A DNA stretch of 64,000 nucleotides from Acidaminococcus fermentans_A (GCF_052216985.1 NZ_JBQOUY010000003.1:1-64000), one strand, 5' to 3'; positions 42,114 through 52,100 are shown, counted from the first letter of the stretch. Program-made: numbers and translations. Notes: generated by a model not told the origin, from the letters alone.

Positions 42114-42255
42114 GTCATACGTCATACGCCGATGGAAGCCAGCTTTGCTGGCTCTGAATGTAAGAAAATCAGTTGATTGATGGAAGTGGTTTTGAAGCTT
42201 CAAAATCAATTTGTGAAAATTGATTTCCATAAACGTATGACGTATGACCTATGAC
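42114..42255. repeat. family A heptad-bounded intergenic element, copy A4
   Basis: A 142-bp element, the shortest copy: two GTCATAC heptads at 42114-42127 and three inverted heptads at 42235-42255. Interior as in A1 and A2. It lies between convergent genes. Confidence 0.8.
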
Positions 42256-42256
42256 G

Positions 42257-42292
42257 AAGGGGGTGTTGCACGTTTTGTGCAACATCCCCCTT
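42257..42292. terminator. terminator between convergent GerMN and putP genes
   Basis: AAGGGGG-TGTTGCAC pairs with GTGCAACA-T-CCCCCTT (one bulged base), loop GTTTT. On the minus strand the 3' side is followed by few T residues, so it may act only moderately. Confidence 0.6.
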
Positions 42293-42293
42293 G

Positions 42294-43781
42294 TTACTCT
42301 TCTTTCAACTTGGCAACTGCCTCATCATACCGGGCCACTACTTCCGGCTCTGGTTCGCTGTCCATCAGGCTAACGATGACGATGGCCAGGCAGGAAAAGA
42401 TGAAGCCAGGGATGATTTCATAGATACCGGTGAAGGAGAAGAAGTTCTTCCAGATCAGGACGGTGGACCCTCCCACCACGATGCCCGCAAAGGCTCCGTC
42501 CGTGGTCATCCGGCGCCAGAACAGGGAGAACAGGACAAGCGGCCCGAAGGCGGCCCCGAAGCCGGCCCAGGCGTAGGACACGATGTTCAGGATCATGCTG
42601 TCGGGGTTCATGGCCAGCACCAGGGAAAGGGCGGACACCACGATGATCATCATCCGGCTCATGCGCACCAGTTCCCCTGCTGTGGCTTTCGGATTGATCA
42701 AAATCTTGTAGAAGTCCGTGGTAAAGGAAGAAGCGGCTACCAGCAGCTGGCTGTCCGAAGTGCTCATGATGGCTCCCAGGATCCCGGAAGTGATGATCCC
42801 GGCAAAGAAAGGATGGTAGAATTTTCCGCTCATCTGGATGAATACGGTTTCTGCCGCCCCGCCTTTCAATACGTCTCCCAAGTAGACCCGGCCCGTCAGT
42901 CCTACTAGCACGGCCATGGCCAGAGAGATGATGACCCAGGTCACAGCGATATGGGTGGCCTGCCGGATGCTCTTAGGATCCCGGATGGCCATGAAACGGA
43001 CCAGGATATGAGGCTGGCCGAAATAGCCCAGGCCCCAGGCCAAGAGAGAGATGATGGCCGTAAGGCTCAGGACGCTGCCGTCAGCGCCTCTTACCATATC
43101 GAAATAATAGGGGCTGATGGAATTCAGCCGTGCGATCGTAGCATCTACGCCTCCGATATAGTACATGGCTGTGACGGGAACGATCAGGATGGAAAAGAAC
43201 ATCAGGAATCCCTGGAACAGATCCGTCCAGCATACGGCAGCGAAGCCTCCCATGAGCGTGTAGAAAACAACGATGCCTGCGGTGAGGAATAAGGAGTAGC
43301 GGTAATCCAGGCCGAAAGCCGTGTTGAACAGTTTGCCTCCGGCTACGAAACTGGAGGAAGTGTAGATCAGGAAGAATATGAAAATAAAGAAGGCAGAGGC
43401 AATCCGCAGCTTCCGGTGCTTGTCATAGAACCGGTTGTCGAAGTATTCCGGCAGGGTGATGGCATTTCCCATGACGGAAGTGAAAATCCGCAGCCGTTTG
43501 GCTACCAGGACCCAGTTGACCCAGGTCCCGATGATCAGCCCCAGGGCGATCCAGAAGGCGCTGATGCCAGCCATGTAGGCATAGCCAGGAAGCCCCATGA
43601 GCATCCATCCGCTCATATCAGAAGCCTCTGCACTCATGGAAGTGACCCAGGGGCCCAGCGCCCGTCCCCCCAGGGCGTAGCCTTCCATGTCCTCGTCTTT
43701 TTTATAGGTGATCAGTCCGATTCCGATCAGCACTGCGAAATACAGTACCAGAGCCACTACGGTGCTCAATGCGATGTGCAT
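42294..43781 (-). CDS. putP: sodium/proline symporter
   Basis: The 495-residue protein has about 13 hydrophobic helices and the SSS-family signatures: DMEGYALGGRALGPWVTSMSAEASDMSGW at the N-terminus (outline), GYFGQPHILVRFMAIRDPK and GIITSGILGAIMSTSDSQLLVAASS, all typical of PutP. It imports proline with Na+. The ATG at 43781 is chosen because AGGAAAGG lies 9 bp before it; an ATG at 43790 touches that site. Proline uptake suits an amino-acid-fermenting organism (inference). Confidence 0.9.
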   Translation of the reverse strand: MHIALSTVVALVLYFAVLIGIGLITYKKDEDMEGYALGGRALGPWVTSMSAEASDMSGWMLMGLPGYAYMAGISAFWIALGLIIGTWVNWVLVAKRLRIFTSVMGNAITLPEYFDNRFYDKHRKLRIASAFFIFIFFLIYTSSSFVAGGKLFNTAFGLDYRYSLFLTAGIVVFYTLMGGFAAVCWTDLFQGFLMFFSILIVPVTAMYYIGGVDATIARLNSISPYYFDMVRGADGSVLSLTAIISLLAWGLGYFGQPHILVRFMAIRDPKSIRQATHIAVTWVIISLAMAVLVGLTGRVYLGDVLKGGAAETVFIQMSGKFYHPFFAGIITSGILGAIMSTSDSQLLVAASSFTTDFYKILINPKATAGELVRMSRMMIIVVSALSLVLAMNPDSMILNIVSYAWAGFGAAFGPLVLFSLFWRRMTTDGAFAGIVVGGSTVLIWKNFFSFTGIYEIIPGFIFSCLAIVIVSLMDSEPEPEVVARYDEAVAKLKEE

Positions 43782-43814
43782 AGACAACATCCTTTCCTGT
43801 TATGAATAACCTTC

Positions 43815-43843
43815 ATTATATAATAGAAAGTTCTATGGCGCAA
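43815..43843 (-). promoter_or_regulatory. putP: promoter of putP
   Basis: On the minus strand TTGCGC (43843-43838) and a perfect TATAAT (43820-43815) are 17 bp apart, about 34 bp before the start codon. Confidence 0.7.
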
Positions 43844-43881
43844 TAAAATCTAGGATCTGTGTTTTTTCTTCCATATCACCC

Positions 43882-43910
43882 TTGCCTTTTAGCTGTCTTT
43901 AATATAAAAT
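43882..43910 (+). promoter_or_regulatory. candidate promoter of the DUF1934-argS operon
   Basis: TTGCCT (43882-43887) and TAAAAT (43905-43910) are 17 bp apart, about 138 bp before the first gene, so the transcript would include the hairpin at 43972-44028. Confidence 0.5.
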
Positions 43911-43971
43911 AAACAAGAATAGGCAAGACAATACAATTTTTTGCTGACAGATACTACATAACGAATCCGAA

Positions 43972-44028
43972 AGAGGGCTTGCTCCTTCGCCGCGCTGATG
44001 GTGCTGGCTTGCACAGGGGCAACCCTCT
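43972..44028 (+). promoter_or_regulatory. structured leader hairpin upstream of DUF1934-argS
   Basis: AGAGGG/CCCTCT (43972-43977 with 44023-44028) and TTGCTCC/GGGGCAA (43979-43985 with 44016-44022) stack into a long stem with one bulged C; an inner GCCGCGC arm closes a TGATG loop. It ends 19 bp before the first ATG. I recognise no known riboswitch or T-box features. Confidence 0.5.
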
Positions 44029-44047
44029 CTTATTGTGGAGAGAGTCC

Positions 44048-44527
44048 ATGACACCTGTAAAGATTACCATCCATAGTGAAACCGTAGGGGCCGGTGATGC
44101 TGCGCCTGCTACGCTGGTGGCTTTCGGGCAACTGACGGAAAAGGACGGAACCGTCTATGTCCGGTACGATGAATCCGAAGTGACCGGCATGGAAGGGACC
44201 CGCACCACCCTGAAATGGACGGAGGACACCCTGACGGTAATCCGGCATGGCCGTTATGAACATCGGCAGCAGTATGAACGGGGCCGGAACAGTTCGTTTC
44301 AGTACAGGACCCCGTATTTTACTGTTCCCATGACGGTCTTTACCCGGGAATTGGCCATTAGCCGCCGGGACAGGGGTTGGCAGGTCCGGGTGTTTTATGA
44401 CCTGGAAATGGACAGCCAGCCCAATGGAAGCATTCGTTTGCAAATCGAGATCGAGGAGGAAGAAAAGCGTGGACATGAAGAAAGTACTGGCGGAGGCTGT
44501 TGCCGACGCCGTCCGGAAGGCCATTGA
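44048..44527 (+). CDS. DUF1934 family protein (YwiB-like)
   Basis: The 159-residue protein shows the DUF1934 beta-barrel pattern: KITIHSETVG at the start, GTVYVRYDESEVTGMEGTRTTLK in the middle and YRTPYFTVPMTVFTRELAI near the end. The family has a calycin-like fold and no known function; in many Firmicutes it precedes argS, as here. The last 20 residues (Gly/Cys/Arg-rich) are read from the overlap with argS (59 bp) and are probably not conserved. The ATG at 44048 follows GGAGAGAG. Confidence 0.85.
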   Translation: MTPVKITIHSETVGAGDAAPATLVAFGQLTEKDGTVYVRYDESEVTGMEGTRTTLKWTEDTLTVIRHGRYEHRQQYERGRNSSFQYRTPYFTVPMTVFTRELAISRRDRGWQVRVFYDLEMDSQPNGSIRLQIEIEEEEKRGHEESTGGGCCRRRPEGH

Positions 44528-46127
44528 GGCAGGGAAACTGTCCCAGGGGGAAATGGCTCCGGTGGTCCTGACCGTACCGCCCCAGAAAGCCTTTGGCGAT
44601 TATGCCACCAATTTTGCTCTGCAGGCGGCTCGGAATTTCCGCTGTGCCCCCCGGGTGATCGCCGGTGCGGTGCAGGAATACCTGGACTGCCCCAGCGTGG
44701 ACAAAGTGGAAATCGCAGGTCCCGGATTTTTGAACTTCTACTTGAAGGAAGACTGGCTGGGTGAATCTCTCCGGGCCATCCTGGACAAAGGGGAAAACTA
44801 CGGGAACTTGCCGGCCAAAAACGGAGAAAAGATCCAGATCGAATACGTAAGCGCCAATCCTACCGGTCCTCTCCATGTGGGCCATGGGCGGGGAGCGGCT
44901 GTGGGCAGTGCCCTGGCCAATCTGATGAAGGCTGCTGGGTATGATGTGACCCGGGAATACTACATCAACGACGCCGGGAACCAGATGCACAACCTGGCTC
45001 TTTCTGTAAACGCCCGGTATCTGGAACTTTTCGATATCCCCTGCGAATTCCCGGAAAATGGATACCATGGGGAAGACATCAAAGTGACTGCCCGGCGGAT
45101 CAAAGACAAGTACGGGGACAAGTTCATCCACATGGCGGAAGCAGAGCGGCTGGAACAGTTCCAGACCCTGGCCAAGGAAGAAAAACTGGCGGCCCTGAAG
45201 GAAGACCTGGAAGCCTTCAACTGTGAGTTCGATGTGTGGTTCAGCGAACAGAGCCTCCATGATGCAGACAAGATCCACAAAGTGGTGGACGAGCTCCAGG
45301 AAAAAGGCTATGTGTATGAGAAAGACGGAGCCAAGTGGTTCAAATCTACGGTTTTCGGAGACGATAAAGACCGGGTGGTGATCCGGGACAATGGGGTATC
45401 CACCTATTTTGCTGCGGACATCGCTTACCACCAGAACAAGTTCCAGCGGGGATTCGACCGGGTGATCAACCTGTGGGGGGCTGACCATCACGGGTACATT
45501 CCCCGGGTGAAGGCAGCTATGGAGGCTCTGGGCTATGATCCCAGCCGGTTGGAAGTGCTGATCCTCCAGATGGTGGCCCTGTACCGGAACGGGGAACTGG
45601 TGAAGATGAGCAAACGGACCGGCAAGAGCGTGACCTTGAATGAGCTGATCGAAGAAGTCGGGACCGATGCAGCCCGGTTCTTCTTCATCATGCGGAGCAT
45701 GGACAGCCAGCTGGACTTCGATCTGACCCTGGCCACGGAACATTCCAATGACAATCCGGTGTACTATGTCCAGTATGCCCATGCCCGGATCTGCAGCATC
45801 CTGCGGCAGATGGAAGAAGAAAAGATCGTCCTCCGGAAGGACTGTGATCTCTCCGTTTTGAAAGAACCCATCGAGACGGACCTGATCAAGAAACTGAATG
45901 ATTATGAAGAACTGATCGATACGGCAGCTGCGGAACGGGCACCCCACAAGATCGCTCACTATGTGTACGATTTGGCCGGGTTGTTCCATTCGTTCTATAA
46001 CCAGTGCCGGGTACTGGGCGTAGATCCTGCGGTGCAGCAGGCCCGTCTGGCGTTGATTACAGCTGTGGGCAATACCCTGCGCCACGGTTTGAAGATCCTG
46101 GGTGTCAGTGCACCGGACCATATGTAA
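44469..46127 (+). CDS. argS: arginyl-tRNA synthetase
   Basis: The 552-residue class I synthetase charges tRNA-Arg. The HIGH-type motif is PTGPLHVGHGRG (about 130-141), the KMSK motif KMSKRTGKSVTL, and the C-terminal DALR anticodon-binding domain includes YVQYAHARICSIL. The GTG at 44469 (VDMKK) is preferred because GGAGGA lies about 9 bp upstream; an ATG at 44475 is the alternative. The start lies within the 3' end of the DUF1934 gene. Confidence 0.95.
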   Translation: MDMKKVLAEAVADAVRKAIEAGKLSQGEMAPVVLTVPPQKAFGDYATNFALQAARNFRCAPRVIAGAVQEYLDCPSVDKVEIAGPGFLNFYLKEDWLGESLRAILDKGENYGNLPAKNGEKIQIEYVSANPTGPLHVGHGRGAAVGSALANLMKAAGYDVTREYYINDAGNQMHNLALSVNARYLELFDIPCEFPENGYHGEDIKVTARRIKDKYGDKFIHMAEAERLEQFQTLAKEEKLAALKEDLEAFNCEFDVWFSEQSLHDADKIHKVVDELQEKGYVYEKDGAKWFKSTVFGDDKDRVVIRDNGVSTYFAADIAYHQNKFQRGFDRVINLWGADHHGYIPRVKAAMEALGYDPSRLEVLILQMVALYRNGELVKMSKRTGKSVTLNELIEEVGTDAARFFFIMRSMDSQLDFDLTLATEHSNDNPVYYVQYAHARICSILRQMEEEKIVLRKDCDLSVLKEPIETDLIKKLNDYEELIDTAAAERAPHKIAHYVYDLAGLFHSFYNQCRVLGVDPAVQQARLALITAVGNTLRHGLKILGVSAPDHM

Positions 46128-46158
46128 AGTCGGCGAAAGCCAAAAAGGGAGGAAGAAA

Positions 46159-47778
46159 ATGACCAAGTATATTTTTGTAACGGGCGGCGTGGTATCGTCT
46201 TTAGGCAAAGGGATTACGGCAGCTTCTCTGGGGCGTCTGCTCAAGAGCCGGGGCTACAAAGTCACTATCCAGAAATTCGATCCCTATATCAATATCGATC
46301 CCGGTACCATGAGCCCGTACCAGCACGGGGAAGTCTTCGTCACCGATGACGGTGCTGAAACGGACCTGGATCTGGGCCATTACGAACGGTTCATTGATAT
46401 CAATCTGACCCGGAACTCCAATGTGACGGCTGGCCGGATCTACCAGTCCGTGATCAACAAGGAACGGCGGGGCGACTATCTGGGCCGTACGGTACAGGTC
46501 ATTCCTCATATCACCAATGAGATCAAGGAACGGGTCTATCGGGTAGGCCGGGAAGAAAATGCAGATTTCGTCATCACGGAAATCGGCGGTACCGTTGGGG
46601 ATATCGAATCTGAACCCTTTATGGAAGCCATCCGGCAGGTGAAGAAGGATGTGGGCCGGAACGATGTGCTCTACATCCACGTGACCCTGGTGCCCTACAT
46701 CGCTGCGGCCGGGGAACTGAAGACCAAACCTACCCAGCACAGCGTGAAGGAACTGCGCAGCATCGGCATCACCCCGGATATCCTGGTGTGTCGGAGCGAA
46801 AAAGAAATCAGCAAAGAAATGCGGGAAAAGATCTCCATGTTCTGTGATGTGGATGCAGATGCTGTGTTCCAGTCCATCACGGCTCCCAGCATCTACGAAG
46901 TCCCCATGCTGCTGGAAGACCAGGGGATGGATAAAGTCGTCCTGCGGAAACTCGACATGGAAGACCGGCCCAAGGATATGGCTGCCTGGCATGCCATGGT
47001 AAAGAAGATCCTGGCACCCCATGCCAAGAAATCCACCATTGCTGTGGTAGGCAAATACGTGGAACTGCCGGATGCTTATATCAGTATCGTAGAGGCTCTG
47101 AAGCATGCCAGCTACTTCCATGATGCCGATGTGGATATCGAATATATCAATGCGGTGGAGCTGGAAGACCCGAAGGCAGATTTTGCCCAGATCTTCCAGG
47201 GCGTGGATGGCATCCTGGTGCCCGGCGGTTTCGGCGACCGGGGCATCGAAGGGATGATCCGGGCTGCCCAGTATGCCCGGGAAAACAAGATCCCCTTCTT
47301 CGGTATCTGCCTGGGGATGCAGTGCCTGGTCATCGAATATGCCCGGGATGTGTGTGGCATGGCCAAGGCCAACTCTACGGAATTCGATGAAAACACGCCG
47401 TATCCCGTGATCTACCTGATGCCGGAACAGATGAGCGTGGAAATCAAGGGCGGCACCATGCGGCTGGGGGCATATCCCTGCAAACTGTATCCGGGCACCC
47501 TGGCAGAAAAGGCCTATGGCACGGAGATGATCAGCGAACGGCACCGTCATCGGTATGAAGTGAACAATGAACTGCGGGATGACCTGTTCAGCCACGGCCT
47601 GGTCTTGGGAGGCACCTTGCCTAACGGGAAACTGGTGGAAATGGTAGAACTGCCTACGGATGTCCATCCCTGGTACCTGGGTGTCCAGTTCCATCCGGAA
47701 TTGAAATCCCGTCCCACCAATCCCCATCCTTTGTTCAAGGCTTTCATCGCAGCTGCGTTGAACTACCATAACCATTGA
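46159..47778 (+). CDS. pyrG: CTP synthase
   Basis: The 539-residue enzyme aminates UTP to CTP. The N-terminal synthase domain has VVSSLGKGITAASLGRLLK (about 11-29) and DPYINIDPGTMSPYQHGEVF; the C-terminal glutamine amidotransferase domain has GICLGMQCLVIEYA with the nucleophile Cys, and the His-Glu pair near VQFHPELKSRP. The ATG at 46159 follows GGGAGG. It is 31 bp after argS and may share its transcript. Confidence 0.97.
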   Translation: MTKYIFVTGGVVSSLGKGITAASLGRLLKSRGYKVTIQKFDPYINIDPGTMSPYQHGEVFVTDDGAETDLDLGHYERFIDINLTRNSNVTAGRIYQSVINKERRGDYLGRTVQVIPHITNEIKERVYRVGREENADFVITEIGGTVGDIESEPFMEAIRQVKKDVGRNDVLYIHVTLVPYIAAAGELKTKPTQHSVKELRSIGITPDILVCRSEKEISKEMREKISMFCDVDADAVFQSITAPSIYEVPMLLEDQGMDKVVLRKLDMEDRPKDMAAWHAMVKKILAPHAKKSTIAVVGKYVELPDAYISIVEALKHASYFHDADVDIEYINAVELEDPKADFAQIFQGVDGILVPGGFGDRGIEGMIRAAQYARENKIPFFGICLGMQCLVIEYARDVCGMAKANSTEFDENTPYPVIYLMPEQMSVEIKGGTMRLGAYPCKLYPGTLAEKAYGTEMISERHRHRYEVNNELRDDLFSHGLVLGGTLPNGKLVEMVELPTDVHPWYLGVQFHPELKSRPTNPHPLFKAFIAAALNYHNH

Positions 47779-47803
47779 TTTCTGCTGCAATAGCAGGTAC
47801 AAT
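47775..47803 (+). promoter_or_regulatory. glpX: promoter of glpX
   Basis: TTGATT (47775-47780) and TACAAT (47798-47803) are 17 bp apart, 44 bp before the glpX ATG. Confidence 0.6.
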
Positions 47804-47847
47804 GATAGGGCAATGAAAATTGCCGAACGAATTGGGAGGCGTATGGA

Positions 47848-48810
47848 ATGAATAGAGAATTATCCATGGAATTTGTCCGAGTAACGGAAGCTGCAGCGAT
47901 TGCCAGTGCCCGCGGCGTAGGCCGGGGAGATAAGAATGGCATTGATCAGCTGGCTGTGGATGCCATGCGGAAAATGTTTGATACCGTCCATATCAATGGC
48001 ACGGTAGTCATCGGCGAAGGGGAAATGGATGAAGCCCCGATGCTGTATATCGGGGAAGAAGTAGGTGCCGGCGGTCCTGATGTGGATATCGCCGTGGATC
48101 CGGTGGAAGGGACCAACCTGGTGGCCAAAGGGCAGAACGGCGCCATTGCCGTCATCGCCATTGCCCCGAAGGGATGCCTGCTCCATGCTCCGGATATGTA
48201 TATGGATAAGATTGCCGTAGGTCCTCGGGCCAAAGGCTGCATCAACATCGATGATCCTGTGAGTGTGAACCTGGAACGGGTGGCCAAGGCACTGCACCGG
48301 AATGTGAACGATCTGACGGTGGTGGCCCTGGATCGGCCCCGGCACCGGAAAATCATTGAAGAAGTCCGTTCCGTGGGGGCGCGGATCCGCCTGATCAGTG
48401 ACGGAGATGTGGATCCCATCATCGATGCCGGTATCGAAGGCACCGGTGTCCACATGTACATCGGCCGGGGCGGTGCTCCGGAAGGGGTCCTGGCTGCCTG
48501 CGGGCTGAAATGCTTGGGCGGTGATATGCAGGCCCGTCTGGTCCCGGAAAATGAAGACCAGGTGGAACGCTGCCGGAAGATGGGCATCGAAGACACCAAG
48601 AAGATCCTGACCATCGATGACCTGGTGAAGGGCGATGACTGCATGTTCACCGCAACGGCCATCACCAACTGCGATATGCTGCGGGGCGTCAATTATTTCG
48701 GCAATGGGGCCCGTACCCATACCATTTCCATGCGGTATGCTACGGGAACGGTCCGCTTCATCGATGCGGTCCATACGTTCGACCGGAACGATATCAATAT
48801 CAAACTGTAA
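47848..48810 (+). CDS. glpX: class II fructose-1,6-bisphosphatase
   Basis: The 320-residue GlpX-type enzyme hydrolyses fructose 1,6-bisphosphate in gluconeogenesis. GEGEMDEAPMLYIGEEVG and VDPVEGTNLVAKGQ carry the Li-sensitive phosphatase metal ligands; LISDGDVDPIIDAG and GRGGAPEGVLAACGLK follow. Length is typical. Gluconeogenic FBPase fits growth on amino acids (inference). TTGGGAGG precedes the ATG. Element B2 follows. Confidence 0.95.
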   Translation: MNRELSMEFVRVTEAAAIASARGVGRGDKNGIDQLAVDAMRKMFDTVHINGTVVIGEGEMDEAPMLYIGEEVGAGGPDVDIAVDPVEGTNLVAKGQNGAIAVIAIAPKGCLLHAPDMYMDKIAVGPRAKGCINIDDPVSVNLERVAKALHRNVNDLTVVALDRPRHRKIIEEVRSVGARIRLISDGDVDPIIDAGIEGTGVHMYIGRGGAPEGVLAACGLKCLGGDMQARLVPENEDQVERCRKMGIEDTKKILTIDDLVKGDDCMFTATAITNCDMLRGVNYFGNGARTHTISMRYATGTVRFIDAVHTFDRNDINIKL

Positions 48811-48817
48811 TTGACAG

Positions 48818-48843
48818 GGGGCTGTTGCACAGGCAACAGCCCC
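48818..48843 (+). terminator. hairpin after glpX, left of element B2
   Basis: GGGGCTGTTGC and GCAACAGCCCC form an 11-bp perfect stem with an ACAG loop; the heptad array follows at once, with no T tract. Confidence 0.65.
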
Positions 48844-49067
48844 GTCACTGGTCACTGGTCACTGGACGAAGGAAGGCAGCCGGGCTGCGGCTGCCTTTCA
48901 TTGTATGATGCTGGCTCGGACGCGCCTTTGGCTTGTCCTTGCTTCTCTGGAAAAAACCTGGATAAGCAACGGATTAAAGAAAAGCATAGTCCTATTTTTA
49001 TTCGAAAGAACCCGTCAGCCACGGGTTCTTTCCAGCGGCCAGAGACCAGTGACAAGAGACCAGTGAC
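48844..49067. repeat. family B heptad-bounded intergenic element, copy B2
   Basis: A 224-bp element almost identical to B1: three GTCACTG heptads at 48844-48864, four inverted heptads at 49040-49067 (CAGAGAC, CAGTGAC, AAGAGAC, CAGTGAC), with the same two internal hairpins and the TGTATGATGCTGGCTCGG segment. It fills nearly all of the gap between glpX and mfd. Confidence 0.8.
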
Positions 49068-49068
49068 C

Positions 49069-49097
49069 GGGGGTGTGAATTTTTTCACACCCCCTTT
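49069..49097 (+). terminator. hairpin right of element B2, just before mfd
   Basis: GGGGGTGTGAA and TTCACACCCCC form an 11-bp stem around TTTT, identical to the hairpin after B1, followed by only TTT. It ends about 27 bp before the mfd start. Confidence 0.65.
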
Positions 49098-49123
49098 CCC
49101 TGTTCCTGTAAAGAGAGAATTTT

Positions 49124-52100
49124 ATGACAACTACACTGACGAAACTGCTTATAGAGGAAAAGAATGTACGGGAAGCCGCAGAGCTCTGGAAGAGGGAAAG
49201 CGGACCTGTACAGCTGACCGGTCTCACAGGTTCTGTGAAAGCCGGCTTTTTGTGTGCTCTCCAAGAAACGGTCCAGGCGGCCCAACCTCTGGTGATCCTG
49301 ACGGTGAACCGGGAAAGCATCCGGCCCCAGCGCCGGGAACTGGCCTACTTCTATCCGGATCTGGCCATGCGGGAATTGTACCCGGCCAGTCTGATCCATG
49401 GACAAGTGGATACTCGGAATGAACAGGTGGTGGCGGAACGGGCCGCTGCCTTGGAGATGATCTGCCGTAAAGAAAAGGGGATCATCTTCGTGACAGCAGA
49501 AGCAGCTATCCAGAAACTGCCGGCACCGGAAACCCTGGTCCGGGAAAATATCAAGCTGGCCGCCGGGCAGGAATTGGAGCAGGCCTTGGTGGTGGAAAAA
49601 TTGGTAAAGGCTGGTTATGAACGGACAGATCAGGTGGATACCATCGGGCAGCTGGCTGTGCGGGGGGATATCCTGGATGTATTCCCCATCAACGCCAAGG
49701 AACCGGTACGGATCGAATGGTTCGACAATACCATCGATGTCATCAAACGCTTCGATCTGGATACCCAGCGGAGCATTGGTTCTATTCCTCAGGTGGGGAT
49801 CATGCCCCTTGCTGTGGAAGGACAGGAGGAGACGTCCTCTATTTTCCAGTACTTGACAGTGGATCAGCTGGCCGTGCTGGATGAACCGTCTGGATTCTTT
49901 GAGGAGTGCCGGAAGAGCTGGGGGGACAATCGGGAATTTGCTGATCAGCTGTTGGACCAGGAAACCATGATCGCCCAGGCAGGAGAATGCCACTTGGCAA
50001 CTGTCAGCGACTTGGGACACCCCTATTTTCCCCAGGCCCCTAAGCTCCATGTCCAAGTACGGTCCATGGCTCCCTACAACAAGAATACGGAGCTGCTCCA
50101 GAAGGATCTGAAGGGATGGCTGGAGCAGGGAATCCATCCCTTGATCATGATGGGGACCAGGGACAAAGCCGCCGGTTTGGCAGAAAGCCTGAAGGGAAGC
50201 GGCGTTGCTGTCTCTTTTTCCGGAGAACTGAAGGGCATACCGGAACAAGGCGGGACAGTCTTTGCCGGCAGCTTGACCAGCGGGTTTTATTTCTGGGATG
50301 AGAAGTGGCTGCTGCTTACAGAAAGCGACATCTTCGGGATGCAGAAGAAGCGGCGGCTGACAAAGACCAAGGGCAAGGGACCTTCTCTGAACTATTTCTC
50401 CGACATCAAGGTGGGGGACTATGTGGTCCATGATACCCAGGGCATCGGCCGGTATATGGGCGTAGAGACCATTGAAGTGAATGGGGTCCACCGGGATTAT
50501 CTCCAGCTCCAGTATGCCAAGGGGGACAAGCTCCATGTGCCGGTAGAGCAGGTGGGTCTGCTGCATAAATATGTGGGCAATGAGGGGACACCCCCAAAAC
50601 TGTCCAATATGGGTCGGAAAGACTGGCAGAAGGCTACCCGGAAAGCCCAGAAGGCCATTACCATCCTGGCTACGGAACTGCTCCGGCTCTATGCCCAGCG
50701 GAAGATCACCCCGGGCCATGCTTTCGCCCCGGATACCCACTGGCAGAAAGAGTTCGAGGACAGTTTCCCCTTTGAAGAGACGCCGGACCAGCTGAAAGCC
50801 ATTGCCGAGATCAAGGCAGATATGGAGAAACCTGTGCCTATGGAACGTCTCCTGTGCGGGGATGTAGGGTACGGCAAGACGGAAGTGGCCATCCGGGCGG
50901 CTTTCAAGGCCGTCATGGACGGCAAACAGGTGGCCGTCTTAGCTCCTACCACCGTCCTGGCTCAGCAGCACCTGCTGACCTTTTCCCAGCGGATGGGATC
51001 CTTCGGGGTGCGGGTGGAGATGCTCAGCCGGTTCCGGACTCCCAAACAGCAGCGGGAAATCATGGAACGGGTGGCGGAAGGAAAAATCGATGTGCTCATC
51101 GGGACCCATCGGATCCTGAATCCCGATGTGGAGTTCCATGATCTGGGGCTCCTCATCATCGACGAAGAACAGCGGTTCGGAGTGGCTCAAAAAGAAAAGA
51201 TCAAACAGCGCAGTGCGGGAATCGATGTGCTGACCCTTTCTGCTACGCCCATTCCCCGGACGCTGCATCTGGCACTGGTGAAGGGACGGGACATGAGCAT
51301 CATCGAATCCCCTCCGGAAGACCGGCTGCCAGTGGAGACCTACGTGGCCGAATACGATGACGGGATGGTCCGGGAAGCGCTGGAACGGGAAATCCGCCGG
51401 GGCGGACGGATCTATTATGTCCATAACCGGATCGAAGGATTGAGCCGGATCGCTGCCCATCTCCGGGAACTGGTCCCTGGGATCACCATCGGACTGGCCC
51501 ATGGGAGGATGGGGGAAGACGAACTGGAAGATGTGATGCTGGGGTTCTACCAGGGTGATTTTGATGTGCTTCTGTGCACGACCATCATAGAAAATGGATT
51601 GGATGTACCGCTGGCCAATACCATCATCATCGACGGAGCGGAAAATTTCGGCCTGTCCCAGCTGTACCAGATGCGGGGCCGGGTGGGTCGGTCTTCCCGG
51701 CTGGCTTATGCGTATTTCCTCTACAAGAAGGATCGGGTCCTCAGTGAAGTGGCCCAGAAGCGGCTCCAGGCTATCCGGGACTTTACAGAGCTGGGGGCCG
51801 GCTTCAAGATCGCCATGCGGGACCTGGAAATCCGGGGGGCCGGGAACCTCTTGGGAGCGGAACAGCATGGCCAGATCGCCGGGGTGGGCTTCGATCTCTA
51901 CTGCCGGCTGCTGGAAAAGACCATCAACACCCTCCAGAACGGCGGGAACCCGGATGAACCCATTCCGCCGGATCCAGTGATCGAAATGAAACTGGATGCC
52001 TACATTCCGGACGATTACATCGACAATCCCCGGTATAAACTGGAACTGTACCATCGCCTGGGTGATATGAAATATGAAGAGCGGGATGACCTGATGGACG

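Noticed and set aside
43911..44047. T-box leader before argS
   Set aside because: No T-box sequence and no terminator/antiterminator pair are visible.
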